The translations under genes were made by a program, and so were the position numbers. A DNA stretch of 64,000 bases from Spirulina major PCC 6313 (lineage in GTDB: Bacteria > Cyanobacteriota > Cyanobacteriia > Cyanobacteriales > Spirulinaceae). Where the stretch lies: positions 3,748,771 to 3,812,770 of the forward strand of contig NZ_KV878783.1 of NCBI RefSeq assembly GCF_001890765.1, given 5' to 3'. Each line of letters opens with the position of its first letter. The first letter of the stretch is position 1. The notes under the pieces are model-generated. The model had not been told where the DNA came from. It made no database searches and worked only from the letters and a program-made list of their open reading frames with translations. Shown in pieces: positions 27,567-37,400 of the stretch.

Positions 27567-27740
27567 TTAATGCTCAACATGGACACCGCGATAGATCAGT
27601 TTTTCAGTATGTTGCACGGGTGCTTGTTTGTCGTGGAATGTCACCTTAACACCGCGATACGTGCCCGTGTGGGCTACATCTTGGGTGTTGACTTTTTTGG
27701 TGTGGGCAGTGTAGCTGTGGCCGCGGTAAGAGAGTTTCAT
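27567..27740 (-). CDS. DUF4278 small protein
   Basis: This 57-residue protein begins MKLSYRGHSY and ends EKLIYRGVHVEH. The paired YRG motifs at both ends and GTYRG in the middle are the mark of DUF4278, a cyanobacterial family of unknown function. AGGAGG lies 7 bases before the ATG, an unusually strong ribosome binding site that suggests high expression. It is short enough to be missed by length-filtered gene calling. Confidence 0.85.
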   Translation of the reverse strand: MKLSYRGHSYTAHTKKVNTQDVAHTGTYRGVKVTFHDKQAPVQHTEKLIYRGVHVEH

Positions 27741-27915
27741 GGTGTCGCCTCCTATGATATGCAGAGAAAATATGAGGCGCGTTCCTTCAGAGTTTTGGGG
27801 CTCTTACTTCCGTCTCCGTTTGGAGATGAACGTTTTTGATTTCTGTATTCATTGTTACCGAATTCCCCCAAGCTGTCAAGAGGGGCGGCCCTAATTTTTG
27901 CGTCGCGAGCCTGCT

Positions 27916-30900
27916 TTAGGTGCTTTGCTGCAACCACTGCTGAATTGTGATTTCTGCGGCTCCAAAGACCTGCTTAAGGGTGAGCCAATGTTCGCGAGCC
28001 AGGATGATATCCTCAGCCTTGATTGCGGCTTCAACGTTGTAGGCGGTTTGGCTCAGGGCAGTGCAGCCAATATTGGCCGCAGCACCTTTTAAACCATGGG
28101 CTTTACATTGAGCATAGGTGAGATCACGACGGGCGATCGCACGCTCCAATTCTTCTAAGTCTATCCGGGTCTCACGGAGAAAAACTTCATACACCTGCGT
28201 AATGACGACGCGATCGCCATCGAGGAGATCAGCAAGATGATCCGCATCAAAGAGTTCCCGTGACCTCTTAGGCCGAGTCGGTGCAGAGGGGAGCCATTGA
28301 TGGAGGATTTCGAGCAGTTGAGAGGGGTTAATCGGCTTGCTCAAATAGTCGTTCATGCCTGCATCCAAACATTTATCCCGGTCTCCTGCTAGGGCATTAG
28401 CCGTTAACGCAATGATCGGCACGTTTTGATACAAATCCCCGCCCTGGCCGAGCCGAATTTGGCGACTGGCTTCGTAGCCATCCATCATCGGCATTTGACA
28501 ATCCATAAAAATGACAGTGTAGGGATGTTCAACGGTGGACTGGAGATGCTCTAAGGCAATCTTGCCATTACTAACCACATCCACCTCTAAGCCGTAGGTT
28601 TTGAGAAAGCCACGAAACACCAGTTGATTGACCACACTATCTTCGACCAGCAGCAGGCGGATATCCGGTGGCCACGTTGCCGGGGCGGGGACGGGGGGTG
28701 TGACGGGCGCAGGGGTGGATAGACAGCCAGGGTGATGGTTGAGGAGCAGGTCTTGCAGTTCCGACAGGAGCACCGGTTTAGAGAGGCACGCTTGTAGCCC
28801 TAGGTCGTGGATCAGGGTCGTGTTGCAGTTTTCGATAATGTCGGTCATCAGGATTAAGGTGATGCCCTGACCATGGGGATCATCTTTGAGGCGTTGGCCG
28901 AGGGTGATGCCATCGATGGAGGGCATTTTTAGGTCTAAAAAGGCGTACTGAATGGGGGATTGATCCCGATGACAGTGGGCGATCGCGTCTGGCTCATTCG
29001 TCGCCGTTAGCACCGTTGCCCCCCATTGCTCTAAATAAAACTGCAACAGGTTCCGACTATCAACATTGTCATCCACTACTAGAACGGTGATCCCGCTGAG
29101 ATCCAACGCCGGGCGCGGTTGCGCTGGCTGCGCACTCCGCGCCAATGGTACGGTAAATTCAAAACAACTCCCCCGCCCTAGGGTGCTCTGAACCTGAATA
29201 CTGCCCCCCATTAAGTCACATAACCGCTGACAAATGGACAGTCCTAGGCCTGTGCCGCTGTGCTGGCGGGTGGTGCTGGGGTCTACCTGGGTAAAGGGGT
29301 CAAACAGAGATGCGATCGCCTCAGCGGGAATGCCCATCCCTGTATCCCGAACCTGGGTAGTGAGCAGCAGTCTTGACCCGTCCGAGGTCACATGGCATTG
29401 CACGACGATCGCGCCTTGGTCGGTGAATTTAATCGCATTGTTGATTAAATTCGTGAAGATTTGACGCAGGCGATCGCGATCGCCGTAGACCTGCATCGGC
29501 TCCAGGGGCTGACAGTGGAGGACAATTTCTAACCCTTTGGCTTGGGCGCTGAGGGCCATGGTTTGGATGATACTTTCGAGCGTGGTATGAAGCTCAAAGT
29601 CGATGGGCTTTAGGGTGAGTTTGCCCGCATCCACTTTGGAAAAATCAAGGATGTCATTGAGGAGGGTCAGTAACGATTCCGCGCTGGATTGAGCGATATT
29701 GAGGTGCAGTTGTTGTTGGGAGGTGAGGGGATCATTTTTAAGCAGGGAGAGCATCCCTAGTACGCCGTTCATCGGGGTGCGAATTTCGTGGCTCATGGTG
29801 GCGAGAAAGTCGCTTTTGGCGCAGGCGGCTGCTTCGGCGGCGTTTTTGGCGGCGATCAGTTCCTGTTCAGCCCGTTTGCGATCGCTAATATCCGTCAGCA
29901 ACGCATAATAACCCTCCACCACCCCCGTCGCCGAATAGTCCGGCACTAAAATCCCCGCCACAAAGCGATGGTGGTCGTCCCCGTAGAACAATTCAGCCTC
30001 ATAGGATACCTGCTCTCCCGCCAAGACCCGTTCCACATTCTGCTGCACCTGAGCATACGCGGTCTCGCCGATCACCGTCCGTAAGCTTTGGCCCACAATC
30101 TCCTCCTTGCGGCGGTGAAACCAACGCTCATAGGTGCGATTGACAAAGCGATAGCGTTGGGATGCATCCACATAGGCAATACAGCCCGGAATGGAATCTG
30201 TGATCAGTTGCAAAAACTGGTTGCTTTTTTGGCGTTCGAGTTCTGCCTGTTTTTGTTGACTGATATCGGTGGAGACAATGCTAACTGACCAGGCTTTGCG
30301 TTCTGGATCCCACTGGGAATGGTTGGCTTGGGAAATCCAGCGCAGCGACCCGTTGCGATGATAGAGCCGATATTCATAGGTTCCGGATTGTTCGGCTTGA
30401 ATATTGGCGAAAATCTTCGCCTCGATCGCCTGCCAATCTTCCGGCACAATCAATCCGATCCAGAGGGATTGATCCGCCATCAACTCGGCCGTTGTGTAGC
30501 CACAGAGTGCCTCGCTCCGGCCGGTAACATAGTCAATCGTCCAGACACAATGGGGCTCAAGCCAGAGATGGGTGATGATCGCATTGACATTATTGAGAAT
30601 GCTGTTGAGTTTGGCTTCCGAGACTTTTTGGGCGGCTTCTAGGGCTTTGCGATCGCTGATATCCGTATCCACAACGGTCACATCCCAATAGCCCAAGTCC
30701 GGCTGCCACTGAACCCAACACTGAGCCAAAACCCAAACCCACCGTCCATCCGGACGGCGAAATCGATATTCCATCTGCTCGGTGCTCGTCCCCCGCTGGG
30801 CTAAGATTCGCGCCAAGGTGGGCGACACCACATCCCGCCAATCTTCAGGGTGAACACCTTGCTGCCAGAGGGTCGCATCGGGCATCAACTCAGCGACGGT

Positions 30901-31071
30901 GTAGCCAAAGATTGCCGCGCAATGGGGCGAAATGTACTCATGCTGAGTTGACCCATCTGGATAAAATCGTAGCCGGAGAATTCCAGCGATCGCAGTATCG
31001 AGGATGGCTTTCAGTTGTTGCTGCGATCCGGCGATCTCCGGGTTGAGGTGCTGATTATTGCTCTGGTTCAC
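27916..31071 (-). CDS. Hybrid sensor histidine kinase (three PAS, two REC, HPt)
   Basis: This phosphorelay kinase of about 1,051 residues begins with three PAS/PAC modules (about 15-145, 150-275 and 285-405; each ends in DISDRK or similar). The HisKA domain carries FLATMSHEIRTPMNG with the phospho-His, and the ATPase shows NLINNAIKF, DTGMGIP and GTGLGLSICQRL. Two receiver domains follow (DLKMP and MDCQMPMMDG hold the Asp sites), then an HPt domain with CKAHGLKGAAANIG. No membrane span is seen, so it should be cytosolic. GTG 31071 is chosen because TGGGGA precedes it; the frame also opens at TTG 31098. A MITE lies just upstream. Confidence 0.88.
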   Translation of the reverse strand: MNQSNNQHLNPEIAGSQQQLKAILDTAIAGILRLRFYPDGSTQHEYISPHCAAIFGYTVAELMPDATLWQQGVHPEDWRDVVSPTLARILAQRGTSTEQMEYRFRRPDGRWVWVLAQCWVQWQPDLGYWDVTVVDTDISDRKALEAAQKVSEAKLNSILNNVNAIITHLWLEPHCVWTIDYVTGRSEALCGYTTAELMADQSLWIGLIVPEDWQAIEAKIFANIQAEQSGTYEYRLYHRNGSLRWISQANHSQWDPERKAWSVSIVSTDISQQKQAELERQKSNQFLQLITDSIPGCIAYVDASQRYRFVNRTYERWFHRRKEEIVGQSLRTVIGETAYAQVQQNVERVLAGEQVSYEAELFYGDDHHRFVAGILVPDYSATGVVEGYYALLTDISDRKRAEQELIAAKNAAEAAACAKSDFLATMSHEIRTPMNGVLGMLSLLKNDPLTSQQQLHLNIAQSSAESLLTLLNDILDFSKVDAGKLTLKPIDFELHTTLESIIQTMALSAQAKGLEIVLHCQPLEPMQVYGDRDRLRQIFTNLINNAIKFTDQGAIVVQCHVTSDGSRLLLTTQVRDTGMGIPAEAIASLFDPFTQVDPSTTRQHSGTGLGLSICQRLCDLMGGSIQVQSTLGRGSCFEFTVPLARSAQPAQPRPALDLSGITVLVVDDNVDSRNLLQFYLEQWGATVLTATNEPDAIAHCHRDQSPIQYAFLDLKMPSIDGITLGQRLKDDPHGQGITLILMTDIIENCNTTLIHDLGLQACLSKPVLLSELQDLLLNHHPGCLSTPAPVTPPVPAPATWPPDIRLLLVEDSVVNQLVFRGFLKTYGLEVDVVSNGKIALEHLQSTVEHPYTVIFMDCQMPMMDGYEASRQIRLGQGGDLYQNVPIIALTANALAGDRDKCLDAGMNDYLSKPINPSQLLEILHQWLPSAPTRPKRSRELFDADHLADLLDGDRVVITQVYEVFLRETRIDLEELERAIARRDLTYAQCKAHGLKGAAANIGCTALSQTAYNVEAAIKAEDIILAREHWLTLKQVFGAAEITIQQWLQQST

Positions 31072-31106
31072 GCAATTCCCCAAATGCCTGCCACTCAAAT
31101 GGTCTG

Positions 31107-31258
31107 CTGGTTGACTGACAAACGTTGATCGCCCTCACCCCCAACCCCTCGCCTTCTGGGCGAGGGGAGCCGATCCATTTTTCCAGTTCCTTCTCCCTAG
31201 GGGAGAGGGCCAGGGTGAGGGCTTTCCGAGATCTGGCTAATTTTGTCAGTCAACCAGG
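31107..31258. mobile_element. 152-bp MITE related to the IS4-type element
   Basis: The ends CTGGTTGACTGACAAA and TTTTGTCAGTCAACCAGG are inverted repeats nearly the same as those of the IS at 4974-6308. ATGGTCTG flanks both sides (31099-31106 and 31259-31266), an 8-base target duplication. Inside, GCCCTCACCC (31131-31140) pairs with GGGTGAGGGC (31213-31222), and CCCCTCGCC pairs with GGCGAGGGG, so the element can fold almost end to end. It has no coding capacity. It sits 36 bases upstream of the kinase GTG start. Confidence 0.88.
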
Positions 31259-31266
31259 ATGGTCTG

Positions 31267-31641
31267 TCCCATCATAATCTAGTTCTCGATCAGAATCTCA
31301 CGACTTGAAACAGAACAAAATATAAATTATCTTGCGCCAAAATCATCATTTTATAACCCGCTATCACCCATTGGTAAACATGGGTTGTTTCACCTCAGTT
31401 TCACTGTAACTATTACGACTGCTTTGTTAAGATTCATCTATTTTTTGATTATTATTTTGTCGGATTTAAATGGGGGTTATAGGGACAGGGCTACGACCAA
31501 TCCAGGGGCGATCGCGCCCCACTTCGATCCCAATTTTTCCGCCGCAGCCTGAGGATCTGGAAAGCAACCCCCTACAATATTGATTGACCATGGCCCGGCG
31601 TTGGCGGGCCCAACTCCACTAATCACCTTGCCAGGGATGCC
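31267..31641. promoter_or_regulatory. Intergenic region upstream of sipA
   Basis: These 375 bases have no supported gene; the minus-strand frame at 31477-31698 is not convincing. The middle part is AT-rich. TACAAT near 31573 is a possible -10 box for sipA. The promoter of the kinase gene must lie here or in the MITE. Confidence 0.35.
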
Positions 31642-31917
31642 ATGAGCGAATCCACAACCACCCTCTACCGCGTTGGACAAACCGTCGTCCTCAACCAAAC
31701 CCCGCCCTATTTAAAAACCGCTGACCCAATGCCGATGCTGCGGCCAGCGGATTTAATTACCGGGGCGGAACAGGGGGTCATTTTAGAGCGACGGCCGGGG
31801 AACTGTTGGGCGGTGAAGTTTGCGCGGGGGGTGTTTTTGCTCGATGAGCAGTATTTAGCGATCGCCCCCGATCCGGACAGCGAAGTCAGCACCGCCCCCA
31901 GCAAGGTTGAGGGTTAA
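31642..31917 (+). CDS. sipA: Regulatory protein SipA
   Basis: A 91-residue small beta-barrel protein. The signature PPYLKTADPMPMLRP followed by GVILERRPGNCWAVKF and GVFLLDEQYL is that of SipA, the protein that binds the kinase NblS and modulates its signalling in high-light and nutrient responses of cyanobacteria. The role is taken from family knowledge. The length matches, apart from an acidic C-terminal tail of about 15 residues. The gene has its own ATG and no operon partner on the plus strand. Confidence 0.88.
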   Translation: MSESTTTLYRVGQTVVLNQTPPYLKTADPMPMLRPADLITGAEQGVILERRPGNCWAVKFARGVFLLDEQYLAIAPDPDSEVSTAPSKVEG

Positions 31918-32023
31918 TCCCGACGATGCCACGGGTTTTTTCCATTTCTGTCCAGGCCGACCAAATCAGGTACAGAATTAATCCCCCGATGCCTGCGATA
32001 AACCATGCCGTCTCGTGATTCAT
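31886..32023 (-). CDS. Possible single-span membrane small protein
   Basis: This frame encodes 45 residues starting MNHETAWFIAGIGG. A hydrophobic stretch (residues 7-24) is followed by TEMEKTRG. The size and layout resemble small photosynthesis-associated membrane subunits, but I do not recognise a family. No clear ribosome binding site precedes the ATG, and the 3' end overlaps sipA antisense by 32 bases. It is worth listing but weakly supported. Confidence 0.35.
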   Translation of the reverse strand: MNHETAWFIAGIGGLILYLIWSAWTEMEKTRGIVGINPQPCWGRC

Positions 32024-32050
32024 AGTGCTGTTTTGTAATGGAGTGGGTGG

Positions 32051-33508
32051 ATGCAACGTCGTACTTTTTTGACCTATGCGATCGCGTCTAGTTTAGCCGT
32101 CACCCTGCGGGGCACAGCCCAAGGAACCCGCAAACCTGCCAACGTCTTGATGATCTGCATTGATGACCTCAACGACTGGCTCGGCAGCCTCGGCGGCCAT
32201 CCCCAAGCCCTCACCCCCAACCTCGATCGCCTCGCCCAACAGGGGATGCTCTTCCGCAATGCCCATTGCGCCATCCCCGCCTGTAACCCTTCTCGCGTCG
32301 CTCTCCTCACCGGCATCGCGCCCCATCGTTCGGGGGTTTACGACAGTCGCCACGATTGGCGGGCGGTGCTTCCGGAGGCGGTCACCCTGCCGGAACTGTT
32401 TCAACGCAGCGGCTATTGGCTGGGGGGTGCGGGCAAAATCTACCACGATCGCTTCCCCGACTGTACCCCCTGGGATGCCCTCTACCCCTACCCCTATTGG
32501 GAAAACGGCGATCGCCAGGCCGGAGCCTTTGGCCTCGATCCCCAGCCTTCTAACAGTCCCCTCAGCGGGATTCGCGGCGCGGGGGAATTTGATTGGGGGG
32601 CGGTGAATGGGGAGATGGTAGATGAGCGAGTCGCCGCCTGGACGGTGGCGCAACTCCAGGCACAGCGAGGCGAGCAACCGTTTTTCCTCGCCTGTGGGTT
32701 CTATCGTCCCCATCTGCCGTGGTATGTGCCCGCCCAATATTTTGAGCCGTTCCCCTTAGAAGACATTGTGCTCCCGGAGATTCGCGAGGATGATCTAGCC
32801 GATGTGCCGCCCGTGGGGGTTGCGATCGCCAATCGTCCCAGCAATGAACATCAGAAAGTCCTCGCCCGTGACCAATATCGCCAAGCGGTGCAGGGCTATC
32901 TTGCGTCGATCTATTTCATGGATGCGATGGTGGGGCGCGTTCTCGATGGCCTCGCCCAGAGCCGCCACCGTCAAAACACAATCATTGCCCTCTGGTCGGA
33001 TCATGGCTGGCATTTGGGGGAAAAACTCCATTGGAAAAAGTTCGCCCTCTGGGAAGAGGCGACACGAGTGCCGTTAATTCTCTCAGTGCCGGGAATGGTT
33101 CCGGGGGTCTGCGATCGCGCCGTGAGCCTCCTCGACCTTTACCCTACCCTCGCCGACCTCTGCCAACTGCCCGACCCCCCACCCCTTGACGGCCAAAGCC
33201 TCGCCCCCCTCCTGATCAACCCCCAAACCCCCTGGGAACGGCCCGCCCTCACCCTCTGGGATGGACATTTTGCGGTGAGGAGCGATCGCTACCGCTACAT
33301 CCGTTATCAAGACGGCAGCGAAGAACTCTACGACCACCAAACCGACCCCAACGAATGGATCAACCGCGCCAATGATCCCAACCTCGCCGCGATTAAAACT
33401 GCGATCGCCCCCCAGATTCCCACCACCCTCGCCGCTGTCGCCCCCGAAATCCCCCACCGCGCCTACGGTTGCACCCCCAGCAACACCACCTTCACCCCGC
33501 CCCCCTAA
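32051..33508 (+). CDS. Sulfatase (iduronate-2-sulfatase-like)
   Basis: A 485-residue exported sulfatase. The N-terminus MQRRTFLTYAIASSLAV is a twin-arginine-like signal. Metal ligands appear in MICIDDLND; the CNPSR motif (near residue 78) is the site where Cys becomes formylglycine, the catalytic residue. HDWRA, FYRPHLPWY and LWSDHGWHLGE complete the active-site set. The arrangement resembles iduronate-2-sulfatase-type enzymes that remove sulfate esters from polysaccharides. It would act outside the cytoplasm. It is a single gene 95 bases before the CIS block. Confidence 0.88.
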   Translation: MQRRTFLTYAIASSLAVTLRGTAQGTRKPANVLMICIDDLNDWLGSLGGHPQALTPNLDRLAQQGMLFRNAHCAIPACNPSRVALLTGIAPHRSGVYDSRHDWRAVLPEAVTLPELFQRSGYWLGGAGKIYHDRFPDCTPWDALYPYPYWENGDRQAGAFGLDPQPSNSPLSGIRGAGEFDWGAVNGEMVDERVAAWTVAQLQAQRGEQPFFLACGFYRPHLPWYVPAQYFEPFPLEDIVLPEIREDDLADVPPVGVAIANRPSNEHQKVLARDQYRQAVQGYLASIYFMDAMVGRVLDGLAQSRHRQNTIIALWSDHGWHLGEKLHWKKFALWEEATRVPLILSVPGMVPGVCDRAVSLLDLYPTLADLCQLPDPPPLDGQSLAPLLINPQTPWERPALTLWDGHFAVRSDRYRYIRYQDGSEELYDHQTDPNEWINRANDPNLAAIKTAIAPQIPTTLAAVAPEIPHRAYGCTPSNTTFTPPP

Positions 33509-33602
33509 CCCCAAAATTTTCGACCTTTGGCTACTAACGACCCTCCCGATTTTTCCCTAAGATAAAAAAACGCCTGCGTCCCCCTTGGAGAATTTAAAGC
33601 CC

Positions 33603-33887
33603 GTGTCTCCCCTTCCTCGCTATCCCGCCCTGATTAACAGTTCCATCATCGGCCTAGCGGCCAGCACCCTGGCCAGTCGTGAAATTCTCCATCGTCATGT
33701 TGAACAAACGTGTGATTGTGATGACGATCAGGACAGTTCGACTCAACTCGCCTCTCTGCATCGCTTTGCCGCCAAGGTTCGGACAAATCCCCTCTTACTA
33801 GAAAAACTAGGGCGACGGGTCTACGAACTCCTCGAAGCAGACCTCCAATATCAACGCGAACGCAATTGGACTTACGGGAAACGTTAA
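33603..33887 (+). CDS. Small protein opening the CIS block
   Basis: About 94 residues from GTG 33603, with GGAG upstream; an in-frame TTG at 33585 is the alternative. A short hydrophobic part (SSIIGLAASTLASREI) is followed by an acidic CDCDDDQD patch and a charged helix ending VYELLEADLQYQRERNW. That last motif resembles the C-terminal helix of the repeat protein ending at 39888. The stop directly abuts the tube-protein ATG, so the gene is translationally linked to the CIS genes. The function is unknown; a structural or assembly role is inferred from position. Confidence 0.6.
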   Translation: MSPLPRYPALINSSIIGLAASTLASREILHRHVEQTCDCDDDQDSSTQLASLHRFAAKVRTNPLLLEKLGRRVYELLEADLQYQRERNWTYGKR

Positions 33888-34448
33888 ATGGCTGACAAAA
33901 CCAAAGACTACGAACTAAACTACATCACCACCAATCGTTTCTATGTGGAGATGCAGGAAAAAAGTTATATCAGTGCCAGTTTTCAAGAATGTTCCGGAAT
34001 TAGTTTCACCAATCAGGCGGATACCTTTTATGAAGGGGGCGTGAATAATCAGCAGCGGATTATGTTGGGCGATACTAGTTTTTCCGAAGTGACGCTCAAA
34101 CGGGGACTGTGTAATGATGTGGCTTTTTTGGGCTGGGCTTGTCGGATGTTGACGGAACTGAATCCCACCAGTGACAAGAATGTCAGTGCCTATCGCCGCA
34201 ATGTGAATATTTTGCTGTTTAACCAAGCGGGGGAAACGGTGCAGGTGTGGACGTTGATCGGTGCTGTGCCGGTGGGGTGGAGTGCGCCGAGTTTTTCGGC
34301 GGATTCGAGTGATGTGGCGATCGAGGAGCTAACCCTCGCCTATGAAGGGTTAAAGGTGATTGTGAAGACGAAGCCGTCCGGGGGAACGAGTGCCGGGGCG
34401 ACGGTGCATAGTAACGGGCGCAAGGATGGATTTTTCTCCAGTAATTAA
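33888..34448 (+). CDS. CIS/phage tail tube protein (Afp1/gp19-like)
   Basis: A 186-residue tail-tube protein of the gp19/Hcp-like fold used by contractile injection systems. Family features are NRFYVEMQEKSYISASFQEC near the start, the QADTFYEGGVNNQQRIMLG beta segment, VTLKRGLC, and a C-terminal GAVPVGWSAPSFSADSSDVAIEELTLAYEGL strand-helix. Hexameric rings of such proteins stack to form the inner tube. It lies directly after the small gene and 5 bases before the giant repeat gene. The C-terminal Gly/Ser tail is longer than usual. Confidence 0.9.
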   Translation: MADKTKDYELNYITTNRFYVEMQEKSYISASFQECSGISFTNQADTFYEGGVNNQQRIMLGDTSFSEVTLKRGLCNDVAFLGWACRMLTELNPTSDKNVSAYRRNVNILLFNQAGETVQVWTLIGAVPVGWSAPSFSADSSDVAIEELTLAYEGLKVIVKTKPSGGTSAGATVHSNGRKDGFFSSN

Positions 34449-34453
34449 CTGCT

Positions 34454-37400
34454 ATGGCCAGCTTTCCCTTAGGACAACATCATGCGCTTGGGTTGCGATT
34501 TTTGCAGCCGAAACTCCTTAATCCGTTGGGGGGAATGTCCCTGGGAGTGTTGCGGCCTTTACCGACACTTGCGGCGGGGTTTGGGGCGATGCAAACCCTG
34601 TTCGATCCGGGACAACCTGCCGCTCCGTCAGAGTCTGCAACGGTGCAACGACGGCCAGCGAAACCGCAACCGTTGCCGGTTTCTACTCCGCCAGTTTCAG
34701 ACTTGAATTCACCTCCAACTTCTTCAATGGTGCAGCCGCAGCGGGATACATCCCCGCCGCCCCCGACTACGCAGATTTCTCCCCCCTCTTCAGCATCAGG
34801 TACGCCACCGAGCGATCGCCCTTCATCCGCTGCTGATCTTCTCCAACGGATGAAAGAGAATGCCCGCATCGCCACGGGTAAAGAAGTAAAGCCCGATATT
34901 GCCATCCCTGCACCTTCAGAAGCATCAACCCCAACCCCGCCCCCAATCCAGCGTCAAAGCGACTCTCCAGCGCCCCGTCGCGAAATGCCACCGACAACGC
35001 CACCGAGCGATCGCCCCTCATCCGCTGCTGATCTTCTCCAACGGATGAAAGAGAATGCCCGCATCGCCACGGGTAAAGAAGTAAAGCCCGATATTGCCAT
35101 CCCTGCACCTTCAGAAGCATCAACCCCAACCCCGCCCCCAATCCAACGTCAAAGCCAATCCGAAAACATCTCAACACCTCCACAACCTTCACCCACTCCA
35201 TCGCCAACATCACCGTCAGACCTGGCTCAAAAAAAAAGTGATGCAGAACCCAAAGCCCCCAAAGGTCTATTCCAATCCCTAAAAAATGTTGCTCAACGCC
35301 TCATCCAGCCCAATCACACCCAAGCTCCTGACCCCCCTCAAAATACGGCAGCATCAAACACCACACCCAACACAATTCAACGACAAGTTTCTGAAAGTTC
35401 AGAGCCTGCGATCGCACCTGATACAGTTCAGCGAAAAGAAAGCGTCACCAGTTCTGGAAGCTCCACAAGTCCAACTGAATTAATTCAACGACAAGTTTCT
35501 GAAAGTTTAGAGCCTGCGATCGCACCTGAATCAATTCAGCGAAAAGAAAGTGTTACGAGTTCTGAGACATCACAAAATCCATCAGAATTAATTCAACGGC
35601 AGGTTTCTGAAAGTTCAGAGCCTGCGATCGCACCTGAATCAATTCAACGACAGGAAACCATTTCAAAAAATATAACTGAACCAATTCAACGGCAGGTTTC
35701 TGAAAATCCAGAGCCTGCGATCGCACCTGATACAGTTCAGCGAAAAGAAAGTGTTACCAGTTCTGAAAGCTCCACAAGTCCAACAGAATCAATTCAGCGA
35801 CAGGTTTCTGAAAAGCTAGAGTCTGCGATCGCACCTAACACAGTTCAGCGAAAAGAAACTGTCACCAGTTCTGAAGGCTCCACAAGTCCAACGGAATCAA
35901 TTCAGCGACAGGTTTCTGAAAGTTCAGAGCCTGCGATCACATCTGAATCAATTCAACCGGAATCAATTCAACGACAGGTTTCTGAAAGTTTAGATGCGAT
36001 CGCACCTGATACAGTTCAGCGACAAGAAAGCGTTACGAGTTCTGAGACATCACAAAATCCATCAGAATCAATTCAACGGCAGGTTTCTGAAAATCTAGAG
36101 TCTGCGATCGCACCTAACACAGTTCAACCGGAATCAATTCAACGGCAGGTTTCTGAAAATCCAGAGCCTGCGATCGCACCTGATACAGTTCAGCGAAAAG
36201 AAAGTGTTACCAGTTCTGAAAGCTCCACAAGTCCAACGGAATCAATTCAACGGCAAGTTTCTGAAAATCTAGAGTCTGCGATCGCACCTGAATCAATTCA
36301 GCGACAAGAAAGCGTTACGAGTTCTGAGACATCACAAAATCCATCAGAATCAATTCAACGACAGGTTTCTGAAAGTTTAGATGCGATCGCACCTGAATCA
36401 ATTCAGCGAAAAGAAAGTGTTACCAGTTCTGAAAGCTCCACAAGTCCAACTGAATCAATTCAACGACAAGTTTCTGAAAGTTTAGATGCGATCGCACCTA
36501 ACACAGTTCAGCGAAAAGAAAGTGTCACCAGTTCTGAAGGTTTCACAAGTCCAACCGAATCAATTCAGCGACAGGTTTCTGAAAGTTTAGATGCGATCGC
36601 ACCTGAATCAATTCAGCGACAAGAAAGCGTTACCAATTCTGAAAACTCCACAAGTCCAACGGAATCAATTCAACGACAGGTTTCTGAAAGTTTAGATGCG
36701 ATCGCACCTGAATCGATTCAACGACAGGAAAGTGTCACCAGTTCTGAAAGCTCCACAAGTTCAACTGAATCAATTCAACGGCAAGTTTCTGAAAATCCAG
36801 AGCCTGCGATCTCATCTGAATCAATTCAGCGACAAGAAAGCGTTACCAATTCTGAAAGCTCCACAAGTCCAACTGAATCAATTCAACGACAAGTTTCTGA
36901 AAATCCAGAGCCTGCGATCTCATCTGAATCAATTCAGCGACAAGAAAGCGTTACGAGTTCTGAGACATCACAAAATCCATCAGAATCAATTCAACGACAA
37001 GTTTCTGAAAGTTTAGGGTCTGCGATCGCACCTGAATCAATTCAACGAAAAGAAACTGTCACAAGTTCTGAAGGTTCCACAAGTCCAACTGAATCAATTC
37101 AGCGACAGGTTTCTGAAAGTTCAGAGCCTGCGATCGCACCTGATACAGTTCAACGACAAGTTTCTGAAAATCCAGAGCCTGCGATCGCGCCTGATACAGT
37201 TCAGCGAAAAGAAACTGTCACAAGTTCTGAAGGTTCCACAAGTCCAACGGAATCAATTCAGCGACAGGTTTCTGAAAGTTCAGAACCTGCGATCGCACCT
37301 AACACAGTTCAACCTGAATCAATTCAACGACAAGTTTCTGAAAGTTTAGATGCGATCGCACCTGAATCAATTCAACGACAAGAAAGTGTTACCAGTTCTG

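Noticed and set aside
34767-35213. Minus-strand open frame with two repeated blocks
   Set aside because: It is the antisense shadow of the duplicated 49-residue module of the CIS repeat protein.
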